A stretch of 64,000 nucleotides of DNA from Indioceanicola profundi (lineage in GTDB: Bacteria > Pseudomonadota > Alphaproteobacteria > Azospirillales > Azospirillaceae): positions 434,001 to 498,000 of the forward strand of contig NZ_CP030127.1 in NCBI RefSeq assembly GCF_003568845.1. Reading direction: 5' to 3'. The position numbers were made by a program, and so were the translations under genes. The first letter of the stretch is position 1. Every line of letters starts with the position of its first letter. The notes below the pieces were generated by a model. The model did not search any database. It worked only from the letters and a program-made list of their open reading frames with translations, and was not told the DNA's origin. Positions 34,750-42,813 of this stretch are shown one piece after another.

Positions 34750-36549
34750 CTAGTCGGCCAGCCGGAACACATGCACCGCACCGCCCGGCTTGGTATCGCG
34801 GGGAAGTTCCGCCATGGCGCCGACGGCCCCCAGGGCCGCATAGGGATCCTCCGGCGAGAGCTCGGCCGGAACGATGGCCCCAGCCCAACCGCCGACCCCG
34901 GAATAAATGGCCACGCGCTGTTTGCCATCGGGTCCAATGAAGGTCATCGGGTGGCCGATGATGCCGGAATCGAACTGGGTCTTGAACAGAACCTCACCGG
35001 TATCGGCGTCCACTGCTTTGAACCATCCATCCATTGTGCCGTAGAAGACGACGCCGCCCGCTGTGGCCAGCACGCCGCTCCAAACCGGCCATTTCTCCTG
35101 GATGGCCCATTTCTTCTCGCCGGTTTCGACATCCCAGGCGAAGAACTCGCCGCGATAGCCGCCCGGACCGGCCTTCATCTTGACACTGGCGCCGACAAAG
35201 GGCGTGCCCTCGATGTAAAGAGCTTCCAACCCCTCGAAATCCATGCAGATGTTGTTGGACGGCACGTAGAACAGCCCGGTCTGGGGCGAGTAGGCGGCAG
35301 GCTGCTGGTCCTTGCCGCCGGGAGCGGCCGGGCAGATATCCTTGACGACGACACCCTGCCGGGGACGCTTTTCCGGATTCTCCACAGGCAGGCCGGTCTC
35401 CAGATCAATGCCGCTGGCCCAGTTGACCGGTACAAAAGGCTTGGCGGACAGGATCTCGCCAGTTGTCCGGTCCATGGTATAGACAAAGCCATTCCGGTCG
35501 AAGCGCACCAGCAGTTGGCGCTCCGAACCGCCGATGGGTCGGTTGACCAGAATGCTCTCGTTGACGCCGTCATAGTCCCAGGCGTCGTTCGGGGTCATCT
35601 GGTAGGCCCAGACGGCCTGGCCATCCTCCGGCCGCCGGGCAAAGATGGTGGTGGACCATTTGTTGTCGCCCGGGCGCATCTCATGATTCCAGACGCCGGG
35701 GTTGGCGGTGCCGTGATAAAGGAGCCCGGTCTCCGGGTCGTAAGTCACCCAGCCCCAGACCGTGCTGCCGCCTTGCCGCCAGAGATCAGGCTCCTCTCCC
35801 TGCCAGGTGGTGACGCCGAGATCACTGCCGCTGTCCTTGGGGTAGAAGGGGCGGAACCCCTCGCCGATCAACACCTCCCTGTCGGGGCCGGTGCTATAGG
35901 CCCGCCAAACTTCCCTGCCGGTGTTGACGTCGAGGGCGGCGATGAAGCCACGCACCCCCATCTCGCCGCCGCTATTGCCGACAAAGACTTTGTCCTCCAC
36001 CACTAACGGCGCCATGGTCATGGTCTGACCGGTGGCCGGGTCGCCGAGTACGGTGCGCCACACCTCCTGTCCGGTGGCGTAGTCCACGGCCACCGTGGTG
36101 TTGTCGAGCACATTGTAGATGATCTTGCCCCGGTGATAGGCCGCACCCCGGTTGACGATATCGCAACAGGCCTTGCCCTGGGCGAAGGGATCGGCATCGG
36201 GGTCGAACACCCAACGGGTCTCCCCGGGCCGCGTCAGGTCGAGGGCGAAGAGTTTGTTCGGGAAGGGCCCGACCATATACATGGTGTTGCCGATGACCAG
36301 CGGCGCGCCCTCATGTCCAGCCTCCACGCCCGTCTCGAAGCTGAACTCCTCGACCAAGCGTCCGACATTGCTGGGGTTTATCTGATCCAGAGCACTGAAC
36401 CTGGTGCCCTGAAGTGTGCCTGCGGGCGTGGTCCATTCGGCTTCAGCGGCAGGCGGCGGACTTGCGCTCTGCGCCATGGCAAGGGACCAGGGCGCCATGG
36501 CCGAGGTCAGCAGCAGCGTCAGCGCGAGAAGATCCCGCGGGTCTGCCAT
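34750..36549 (-). CDS. xoxF: Lanthanide-type PQQ methanol dehydrogenase XoxF
   Basis: 599 residues from ATG 36549, giving the signal peptide ALTLLLTSAMAPWSLAMA; ATG 36657 has a better ribosome site (GGAGGGTAAA) but would add 36 residues before it. The eight-bladed beta-propeller marks are present: the adjacent-cysteine disulfide in GKACCDIV (near residue 128), the catalytic Asp in NDAWDYDGVN, NICMDFEGLEAL, VWSGVLATAGGVVFYGTMDG and GVGGWAGAIV. The second Asp of DYD (Ala in calcium-type MxaF) is the lanthanide-binding residue that defines XoxF. It oxidises methanol or other alcohols in the periplasm and passes electrons to a cytochrome. No mxaI or PQQ synthesis genes are in the window. Confidence 0.9.
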   Translation of the reverse strand: MADPRDLLALTLLLTSAMAPWSLAMAQSASPPPAAEAEWTTPAGTLQGTRFSALDQINPSNVGRLVEEFSFETGVEAGHEGAPLVIGNTMYMVGPFPNKLFALDLTRPGETRWVFDPDADPFAQGKACCDIVNRGAAYHRGKIIYNVLDNTTVAVDYATGQEVWRTVLGDPATGQTMTMAPLVVEDKVFVGNSGGEMGVRGFIAALDVNTGREVWRAYSTGPDREVLIGEGFRPFYPKDSGSDLGVTTWQGEEPDLWRQGGSTVWGWVTYDPETGLLYHGTANPGVWNHEMRPGDNKWSTTIFARRPEDGQAVWAYQMTPNDAWDYDGVNESILVNRPIGGSERQLLVRFDRNGFVYTMDRTTGEILSAKPFVPVNWASGIDLETGLPVENPEKRPRQGVVVKDICPAAPGGKDQQPAAYSPQTGLFYVPSNNICMDFEGLEALYIEGTPFVGASVKMKAGPGGYRGEFFAWDVETGEKKWAIQEKWPVWSGVLATAGGVVFYGTMDGWFKAVDADTGEVLFKTQFDSGIIGHPMTFIGPDGKQRVAIYSGVGGWAGAIVPAELSPEDPYAALGAVGAMAELPRDTKPGGAVHVFRLAD

Positions 36550-37497
36550 CGGGGACCTGGCTTGTCGGCACGGTACACAGTTTCGCAGCGGGTGCCCTTG
36601 GTTGGCCGTCTTTTGCCGGTCTTTAGTCGTTAGAACAGCGAACGTTCCTCCCGTCATTTTACCCTCCACTGGTGAGGAGCACGCGCTCTGTGGCGCGTCT
36701 GGCAGAGGCCTGTTCACCAGGAAACCCTACTTCTCTCCTGGCCTACCGGCCGTGTGGAACTCAAAGGGCAAGGACCTTTCGATTGCAGGGGAGCAGAAAT
36801 GTTCCAGCTGGAGACCAGGCCAGTAAGAAAGCTCTTAAGAGAGGCGCACCGAGTCCAATTGGTCGATGGAAGGTGGACGTCTTGCCGGAGCAGTTGGCGT
36901 CTCCCTGAACATCCGTTTGGATCGCCCGTTGAAGTCGATCTGGACCTTGCCAGCTACCCTGCTTGTTTTCAAAAGTCCTGCCCTGGTTTAAGAACCGGCA
37001 CGTTAAGTCTCTGTGCGGTACAGAGCCCACCAGAATGTCGAGTTGCCTCGGTTTTGAAGAATCTGGTCCCGGAATGGCGCTGTTTTCGAGGAATAGAGTA
37101 GTCGTACGCGTTGCATGTCGCTTCAGCACCCGAAAAAGGGGTGGCACACGCTTGATGTTGCTGATCGTTCAGGTATCTACTAGGTTGGTGGTCAGATCTT
37201 GGAAGCAAGAACCGGTAGTTCCTATTCCTGGACCGAATTGAGTGAGGCTTATGCCTGAGGTTCACGCCTCAAACGATCTCGCCTCCGTTGCCCTTTATGC
37301 TTCCGTTCAGATAGGCGCATCGCCCTTAAATCCTGATGCGCCTGCCTTGTGCAATAAGGCGATAATCCTGGGAACGCTCATGTGTATTTGGACAAAATTG
37401 TGTCCTAATACCGGCTCGGGCAGAATTGCAATGTATTCACAACCTGACCTCCTTTGATCCGGGAGCTTACGGGCTTCCTGAAGCGCGGGGACGTGCC
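36550..37497. other. Long intergenic region upstream of xoxF
   Basis: About 950 bases with lower GC than the flanking operons. It must hold the xoxF promoter. Short open frames in all phases have no recognisable content and no good ribosome sites; nothing here looks like a frame-shifted known gene to me. Near the right end is the GGACA/TGTCC dyad (37390-37405). Confidence 0.5.
37390..37405. promoter_or_regulatory. Dyad GGACA-N6-TGTCC upstream of the sigma-region-4 gene
   Basis: GGACAAAATTGTGTCC is symmetric at 14 of 16 positions and lies 93 bases before the start of the sigma-4-only gene. It looks like a dimeric repressor or activator site; the regulator is unknown. Confidence 0.35.
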
Positions 37498-37980
37498 ATG
37501 ACTTTGGCGGGTTCATACAAAACGCAATCAGGTACCAGCTGGAGCAAGGCTGATTCCGCAGTGGATATGACTGCCGCGACTGGTCTGTCGGCAGCGCCGT
37601 ACAGCGTGCCCAAGCTGTTCCCGCTCGCAGCCCTCGCAGGCCATGCCATATTCGAGATCACCCGCATCGGAAAGTTACTAATCAGCCGACTGCAACGGTG
37701 GATGGACCCGGACGTCGCACGGGAGCGGCTCTGGGGTACAGATATTGTCGGCACCGACATCGCCGATGTTCCCGCCCGTTCCCAGCTTCAAGCCACCCAG
37801 GACGCGATGATTGCCCTGCCACGGGACCTCCGGGACGCGCTGACACTCGTCTGCGTGGATGGCCTCAGCTATCGGCAGGCGGCCGATCAACTGGGCATTC
37901 CGGTGGCCGCCCTGAACAGCCGTGTTGCCCGCGCCCGCGCCATCCTGGCCGAGGAACTGGGACTTCTCCCGCGACAGTAA
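37498..37980 (+). CDS. Protein with sigma-factor region 4 only
   Basis: 160 residues if started at ATG 37498. The last ~65 residues are an ECF region 4: MIALPRDLRDALTLVCVDGL, SYRQAADQLGIPVAALNSRV, ARARAILAEEL. This is close to the intact sigma at 32009-32518 (LVCVDGLSYQQAADQLGIPI). The first ~95 residues show no region 2 and no -10-binding motif. Either a sigma gene lost its front half, or the product is a DNA-binding protein that uses the sigma-4 helix-turn-helix alone. Alternative ATG at 37426. Confidence 0.6.
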   Translation: MTLAGSYKTQSGTSWSKADSAVDMTAATGLSAAPYSVPKLFPLAALAGHAIFEITRIGKLLISRLQRWMDPDVARERLWGTDIVGTDIADVPARSQLQATQDAMIALPRDLRDALTLVCVDGLSYRQAADQLGIPVAALNSRVARARAILAEELGLLPRQ

Positions 37981-38366
37981 GAGCTTGATTGCCGTGGAAC
38001 CAACGAGGGTGATCCGCCTGCTTAAGCAGTGAAGGCCCGCCGGATCGCCTTGCCTGTTCACCGCCCACTTCCGGGTCACGAGCAGTGGTTCACCGCGACG
38101 CTGAAGAGATGAAGGCTTGCAGGAACCAGGGCCCGAAGGTTCCAGCGGGCGAGGAATGGGTCACCGATCACCAAGCTGACAATGGCCGCATGCTTTAGCG
38201 CCTGGTGCGTGTGGTCCAGGTAGACGCAAACGGGCCGACCCCACGCCCATGGGGTCGGCCCAGCTTCACTCAATGCTCCCGCATGAAGGTGAGCAACTGC
38301 TCGGCTTGGCAACTGCCGAGGCAATAAAAGGTTCCCCAACCCAACAACCAACGTCCTCTGAGGTCG
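37981..38366. other. Intergenic region with strong hairpin
   Basis: 386 bases between the sigma-4 gene and the small minus-strand gene. Apart from the hairpin at 38232-38261 I see no supported feature. A minus-strand frame ending at 38270 has plausible composition over its last 33 codons but no start. Confidence 0.45.
38232..38261. terminator. Strong hairpin between convergent units
   Basis: GGGCCGACCCC and GGGGTCGGCCC pair perfectly (11 bp) around an 8-base loop. On the minus strand it is followed by GTTTGCGT. It probably ends the minus-strand mntP unit. Confidence 0.65.
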
Positions 38367-38543
38367 TCAATGGACCCGTCGGGCAACGGTCCAGCGGGCC
38401 ACCTCGGCTTCGGCTCGGTTGGCCGGAACATCGGGATGGTGCAGGCGGTAGATGAACAGCGCCGCTTCAATGGCGTGCTTCTCCGGAGCCCCGGATGTCT
38501 TCATCTCCGTGAAGGCACGCTCAACCGCGGATCGACAACACAT
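38367..38543 (-). CDS. Small helical protein of unknown function
   Basis: 58 residues from ATG 38543: the body AVERAFTEMKTSGAPEKHAI, EAALFIYRLHHPDVPANRAE and AEVARWTVARRVH has a balanced, helix-forming composition unlike a chance frame. It starts 23 bases after the mntP-like stop and would be co-transcribed with it. I do not recognise a family. No metal motif or membrane segment is visible. A longer open frame upstream is only the antisense of the mntP-like gene. Confidence 0.45.
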   Translation of the reverse strand: MCCRSAVERAFTEMKTSGAPEKHAIEAALFIYRLHHPDVPANRAEAEVARWTVARRVH

Positions 38544-38565
38544 GATGGCCTCCGTGGTACAGGGT

Positions 38566-39051
38566 CTATACGTCCATATGGTCCAGCAGGATCTTGGTGC
38601 CGATCGCCACGAGGCCAAGACCGCCAACCAGTTCGGGGCGGCGGCCCAGCACTGGCCCAACAGCGCGGCCGAGCAGCACGCCTCCGAAGGCCATAGCGAA
38701 GGTGACCAGCCCAACCAGCGTCGCCACGACGGCAATGTCGATGTCGGCCATTGCCAGCCCGACGCCAACCGCACTGGCATCTATGCTGGTGGCGACAGCG
38801 GTGCTGAGCAGGGCCAGCCAGCTGGTCCGTTTGGCAACCGCGGGATCGTCATCTCGGCTGGACAAGGCATTGCGCACCATTGAGCCGCCGATCAGGCTGA
38901 ACAGGATGAAGGCGACCCAATGGTCGACGGACTGCACCAGGTCGGCGAAGGAAATCCCAACAGCCCAGCCCAGCAGGGGCATGAGCAGCTGGCAGATACC
39001 TAACGTCACACTAATCGAGGAGCGAGGGAGGACAGCTTTTCTGGTAGCCAT
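38566..39051 (-). CDS. MntP-like manganese efflux protein, N-terminally short
   Basis: 161 residues. Homology to MntP is clear: LGICQLLMPLLGWAVGISFA, VDHWVAFILFSLIGGSM, STAVATSIDASAVGVGLAMA, then the C-terminal ELVGGLGLVAIGTKILLDHM. MntP proteins are ~185-190 residues with six membrane segments and two conserved Asp-containing motifs; the first segment (the MSMDAFA region with the functionally important Asp) is missing. In-phase codons upstream of ATG 39051 continue the similarity for ~20 residues (SSFGIALRQNG) without any start codon, then a stop lies near 39120. So the gene is probably a truncated, non-functional remnant. Confidence 0.65.
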   Translation of the reverse strand: MATRKAVLPRSSISVTLGICQLLMPLLGWAVGISFADLVQSVDHWVAFILFSLIGGSMVRNALSSRDDDPAVAKRTSWLALLSTAVATSIDASAVGVGLAMADIDIAVVATLVGLVTFAMAFGGVLLGRAVGPVLGRRPELVGGLGLVAIGTKILLDHMDV

Positions 39052-39123
39052 CAGCAGCGGCCCGTTTTGCCGAAGGGCTATTCCGAAACTGCTTTCGATC
39101 TGAACGCGATGCGTATGCCGCTA

Positions 39124-39522
39124 CTAATCCGTCGCGCTCAACTGAGGGACTCTCTTCGGCGTTGTGGCGCTCTCAAAGCGGTCGCCGCAGACCAGTACGC
39201 GTGTGCAGGTGCCGCCATGGGACGTTGTCTGCAAGCTGCCTCCTAGCTGGGCGGTAAGGGCCCCCACCAAGGCTGTCCCCAGGCCACTGCCGCCCGGTCC
39301 GCCCGGCGGCCAGCCCACCCCATCGTCGCTCACTGCAAGTTCCACCTGGTGCGTTTCCCGTCTTCGGCGGCAGGTGATCTCGATCCTGCTGGGCTGGCCA
39401 TCGGGGAAAGCATGCTTCAGGCTGTTGGTCACAAGTTCGTTGACAATGAGGCCCAGCGGAATGGCCATCTCGATCTCGCAATGGAGCGGCTCGGAGGAGA
39501 CACGGATGTCTACCGGGGACAT
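39124..39522 (-). CDS. Stand-alone histidine-kinase-type ATPase domain
   Basis: 132 residues. IPLGLIVNELVTNSLKHAFP is the N-box, AVSDDGVGWPPG the G1 box and GSGLGTALVGALTAQLGGSL the G2 box of HisKA_2/HWE-type sensor kinases. The phospho-acceptor histidine helix that should precede it is absent: a TAG lies six bases before ATG 39522. The start is inside the end of the preceding gene (overlap 13 bases), which suggests coupled translation of a two-protein unit, or a kinase gene that has lost its middle. It may act as a phosphatase-like or anti-sigma-type ATPase domain (inference). Confidence 0.7.
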   Translation of the reverse strand: MSPVDIRVSSEPLHCEIEMAIPLGLIVNELVTNSLKHAFPDGQPSRIEITCRRRRETHQVELAVSDDGVGWPPGGPGGSGLGTALVGALTAQLGGSLQTTSHGGTCTRVLVCGDRFESATTPKRVPQLSATD

Positions 39523-39926
39523 ATCCTAGTGGATGGCCCATAAGCTGTTGGCGTCATTTCTGAGGAAACTGCCATCTTGGTGATCTGCTCGATTGCGGCC
39601 CTGATGGCCAGTTCCGAATCCAGCGATAACTGTATAGACTGGCAATCACCGAACATCGAGACGGCATCTTCGGCCGATCCGGCCTGTATCAGCGCGACCC
39701 GCATCCCAAGAGCGGTCTCCAATCCAGGGAATCTCTCTAATGAGGTCCGGGCCCAGTAACGGTGCCGATCTCGTGCATCCTCCTCAAGCCGAACCCAATT
39801 CCGCACGATCTGGTCGCACTCTGTCTCAGTAGCAGGTGGTCTCCTGGCCTCACCGTGAAACAGTTCCAAGCCACCGCCCACCACCCCTTCAATAACGAGC
39901 CAAGGCTGTCCGCCATCAGTATGCAT
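39510..39926 (-). CDS. Uncharacterised protein coupled to the ATPase-only kinase fragment
   Basis: 138 residues. ATG 39926 has an excellent ribosome site, AAGGAGATACATC, so the gene is real. The sequence is soluble and mostly helical: NWVRLEEDARDRHRYWARTS, LERFPGLETALGMRVALIQA, SEDAVSMFGDCQSIQLSL-like and IRAAIEQITKMAVSSE. I recognise no family. It carries no kinase H-box. It overlaps the ATPase gene by 13 bases and could be its sensor or partner. It is divergent from the AraC-type gene. Confidence 0.6.
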   Translation of the reverse strand: MHTDGGQPWLVIEGVVGGGLELFHGEARRPPATETECDQIVRNWVRLEEDARDRHRYWARTSLERFPGLETALGMRVALIQAGSAEDAVSMFGDCQSIQLSLDSELAIRAAIEQITKMAVSSEMTPTAYGPSTRICPR

Positions 39927-40130
39927 GATGTATCTCCTTCCTGTTCATCGGGACATCGGATTTCCGCATGCAAGTCACAAGCGGAGCGTCCGCTCTTACA
40001 AGCCCCGGGCTGAGTTTATTGCCGCGCTTCCTCCTCGTTCTGGCATAATCAGCAGAACCTGAGAGCACTGAGCGCCGACTGTAGAAAATATGGCGACGGT
40101 CGCTCTGTGTAGCTTTTCGGAGTTACCTTC

Positions 40131-40790
40131 ATGATAAGCGGCACGACGATCCTGGCTTGTTGGAGCGGTCTGCAGGAGGAGGAGGGGACTGTTCGGGTCT
40201 CGCCTGATGGCTGCCGCGACCTGATCCTGCGAATGGATTTAGCGAAACGGCCAGTCTGGTTCATCTCGGGCCTTCAGGAGCACACCTATGATGTTGCCGT
40301 CGCGTCTGGAGCCTCGTTCCATGGCTTCCGGCTGCGCCCTGGCACGATCCTGGATGACGAGCGCCTGCTCAACTCGCTGCGAGAACGTGATCCAGAACCG
40401 GACCAGGCGCTGCCCCTGATTAACGAATTCAGCCGGTTGTGTCCCAAGGTAGAGGAGATGCTGGCATGTTTAGCCGAGGCGAGTAGCATAGATACGGCCG
40501 CGAAGCAGCTTGGGGTCCCGCCACGCCAGCTTCAGCGGTTCTCGATGCATCACACCCAGCAATCACCAGGCTATTGGCTTCGGCTCGCACGCGTGCGTCG
40601 GGCAGCCCGGGCGGTATTGAAGCCAGTCGACAGCGGACGTGAACCATTGGCCGCGGTTGCCGCTGATCACTATTATGCAGATCAGGCACACATGACCCGC
40701 GACTTTCGGCGTTGGCTCGGTACTACGCCGACGGCATTGCGGACCGATCCCGAACTAGCAGCCCAGCTGATGGAAAGCGGATACGGGTAA
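40131..40790 (+). CDS. AraC-family transcriptional regulator
   Basis: 219 residues. The N-terminal ~100 residues (ILACWSGLQEEEGTVRVSPD, GCRDLILRMD, FHGFRLRPG) are the beta-rich sensor found in small AraC proteins with a DUF6597-type domain. The C-terminal part has two helix-turn-helix units: IDTAAKQLGVPPRQLQRFSM and ADHYYADQAHMTRDFRRWLG, followed by TTPTALR. Its stop is 5 bases from the convergent VOC gene. The signal and target are unknown; the VOC gene is a possible target. Confidence 0.85.
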   Translation: MISGTTILACWSGLQEEEGTVRVSPDGCRDLILRMDLAKRPVWFISGLQEHTYDVAVASGASFHGFRLRPGTILDDERLLNSLRERDPEPDQALPLINEFSRLCPKVEEMLACLAEASSIDTAAKQLGVPPRQLQRFSMHHTQQSPGYWLRLARVRRAARAVLKPVDSGREPLAAVAADHYYADQAHMTRDFRRWLGTTPTALRTDPELAAQLMESGYG

Positions 40791-40795
40791 GCTAT

Positions 40796-41179
40796 TCAGG
40801 TTTCGACAGCCGTACAGATCTCCACCAGAAAGCCATTCAGATCGCTGACATAGGCGACAGTTTGACCCCAGGGCATCCTTTCTGGAGACTGCACCGGAAC
40901 AGCGCCTGCCTCGACAGCACGGGCATAGGCAGCAGCCACGTCCTCTGTCTGAAAGGCGATCTCGAAACAAGGACGTTGGGGATCGGGGCTGGATGGATTC
41001 TTCCCGAGATCCCGCATCAGCTGAAGCGAGGAAAACGACAGGGTCGTCTCACCGGTGTTCAACTCCCCATATGTCTCACTCTCATGCAGAAACTGGGTCG
41101 GAATGCCGAATGCGCTGCCGTAAAATGCCAGCGTCTCTTTGACGTTTTTTACATAATGAATTGTGTACTTGAGCTTCAT
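40796..41179 (-). CDS. VOC (glyoxalase/bleomycin-resistance fold) protein
   Basis: 127 residues from ATG 41179 behind GAAGGAGATGCG. It opens KLKYTIHYVKNVKETLAFYG, then FGIPTQFLHESETYGELNTG, CFEIAFQTEDVAAAYARAVE and GQTVAYVSDLNGFLVEICTA, the two beta-alpha-beta-beta-beta modules of the vicinal-oxygen-chelate fold. Likely metal ligands are the His near the start, Glu of YGEL and the final Glu of LVEI. The substrate is unknown; such proteins include lyases, isomerases and antibiotic-binding proteins. Confidence 0.85.
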   Translation of the reverse strand: MKLKYTIHYVKNVKETLAFYGSAFGIPTQFLHESETYGELNTGETTLSFSSLQLMRDLGKNPSSPDPQRPCFEIAFQTEDVAAAYARAVEAGAVPVQSPERMPWGQTVAYVSDLNGFLVEICTAVET

Positions 41180-41597
41180 ACACGCATCTCCTTCATCAAC
41201 AATGTTGAAACCACTGGCGAAAGATCGCCGTCGGAAGAGGCCCTGTCTTGAAGATTCGCGACACGAGCTTGCGATCCAAACTGACGACCTGAGGCTTTTC
41301 TGCTGCTGATCTGCTGAAACGGCCGGGTATGGGGACATGCTCTCCATGCCCCAGCAAAAGAGTATGCAATTTCCGTCAGAGATTCAGGATCCGACCCTGC
41401 AGGTATCGGATAACATCATCGACATCAGCGCGCGCGCCTTTCCGAAGGTTGCAATCGGCGTGCAGGATCTGAATGTTTGCAAGCTCATTGCCGCCACCCA
41501 GCGACCAAGGAATCACATGGTCAATGTGGTGAGACCCGTCGTTTAGACGAAAATCACTGCCACATTCGGGACAGATCCAGCCTTGGCGCTCCGCTAG

Positions 41598-42643
41598 ATG
41601 TTTGGTCCCGGGGTTTGATGGTGCATTCTTGTCACGTGAGTGGAAGGAAGCGCTATGGGGCAGGTTCACCACGGGAGCGCCACAACGACAGCGGCGGTCC
41701 GTCGAGCGATACAGCATAGTCAAGAGAGCCTGAGAGCCCTGGCCAAGCGGTATGGCATCAACCCGAAGACGGTTGCGAAGTGGAGGGCCAGGAGCTCGGT
41801 CGCTGATCAGCGCACCGGGCCCACGGCCCCCAGATCCACCATCCTGACGGCCGAGGACGAGGCGATCATCGTCGCCTTCCGGCGTTACACGCTGCTGCCG
41901 CTCGACGACTGCCTCTACGCCCTCCAGGCCACTATTCCGCACCTCACCCGTTCGAGCCTGCATCGCTGCCTCCAGCGACACGGCATCAGCCGGCTGCCCG
42001 AGACCGACGGGGACAAGCCGCAGCGCTCAAGGTTCAAGCGCTACCCGATCGGCTTCTTCCACATCGACATCGCGGAGGTCAGGACCGAACAGGGCAAGCT
42101 CCACCTCTTCGTGGCCATCGACCGCACGTCCAAGTTCGCCTTTGTCGAGCTGCACGAGAAGGCGACGCGGCGCGTGGCTGGCGACTTCCTCCGCCACCTC
42201 GCGGCAGCCGTTCCCTACAAGATCCACACCGTGCTCACCGACAACGGCACCCACTTCACCGAGCCGACCGGTGACGGTTGGACGCCCAAGGACATCAAGG
42301 CCATGCGGGCCGAGAAGATCCCCTTCCGCTGCCACTCCTTCGAGGCTGCCTGCGCCGATCTCGACGTGGAGCATCGGCTGACCAAGCCTCGCCACCCCTG
42401 GACCAACGGTCAGGTCGAGCGCATGAACCGCACCATCAAGGATGCGACCGTCAAGCGCTACCACTATGAGAGCCATGACGAGCTCCGGCAGCACCTCGCC
42501 GACTTCGTCGCAGCCTACAACTTTGGCCGGCGCCTTAAGACGCTAAAGGGCCTTACGCCTTACGAGTTCATCTGCAAACAGTGGATTGCCGACCCAGAAC
42601 GCTTCATCCTCAACCCGCTCCACCAAATGCCGGGACCAAACAT
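41598..42643 (+). mobile_element. IS481-family insertion sequence
   Basis: Terminal inverted repeats read ATGTTTGGTCCCGG at both ends (then GGTTTGATGG left versus CATTTGGTGG right). The 1.05-kb element holds one transposase gene. The flanking tetranucleotides are CTAG (left) and CTAA (right), an imperfect target duplication. It lies in the minus-strand HNH gene, pointing the opposite way. Confidence 0.85.
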
Positions 42644-42647
42644 CTAA
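41655..42647 (+). CDS. IS481-family transposase
   Basis: 330 residues from ATG 41655 behind GGAAGGAAGC. The N-terminal helix-turn-helix is RRAIQHSQESLRALAKRYGI with NPKTVAKWRAR. The rve/DDE core has its first Asp in GFFHIDIAEV, second in TVLTDNGTHF and the Glu in PWTNGQVERMNRTIK, all intact, so the enzyme should be active. The stop codon TAA lies in the flanking target repeat just outside the right terminal repeat, so termination is supplied by the insertion site. Confidence 0.93.
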   Translation: MGQVHHGSATTTAAVRRAIQHSQESLRALAKRYGINPKTVAKWRARSSVADQRTGPTAPRSTILTAEDEAIIVAFRRYTLLPLDDCLYALQATIPHLTRSSLHRCLQRHGISRLPETDGDKPQRSRFKRYPIGFFHIDIAEVRTEQGKLHLFVAIDRTSKFAFVELHEKATRRVAGDFLRHLAAAVPYKIHTVLTDNGTHFTEPTGDGWTPKDIKAMRAEKIPFRCHSFEAACADLDVEHRLTKPRHPWTNGQVERMNRTIKDATVKRYHYESHDELRQHLADFVAAYNFGRRLKTLKGLTPYEFICKQWIADPERFILNPLHQMPGPNI

Positions 42648-42813
42648 GTGGAGGATGACCTCAATGGGCCAGACCGAACGGCGCTTGATTGGCTGGACCT
42701 CTCTAAGAAGCACTACGAGCCGCAGGAGTTCCTGCTTGACCGATGCGGCGCTTTCACGGGCATCAATCTCTGCCGCAGCTTCCAGCATCAACAGACGTTC
42801 GCCTCTTGACCGA

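Noticed and set aside
38270-38470. 66-codon minus-strand frame after the 58-residue gene
   Set aside because: Its first half is an alternative phase of the small gene. Only the last ~33 codons look protein-like, and they have no start codon of their own.
41376-41981. 201-codon minus-strand frame ending in the HNH motif, as one intact gene
   Set aside because: Its first 128 codons lie antisense inside the IS element; only the part after 41594 belongs to the HNH gene.
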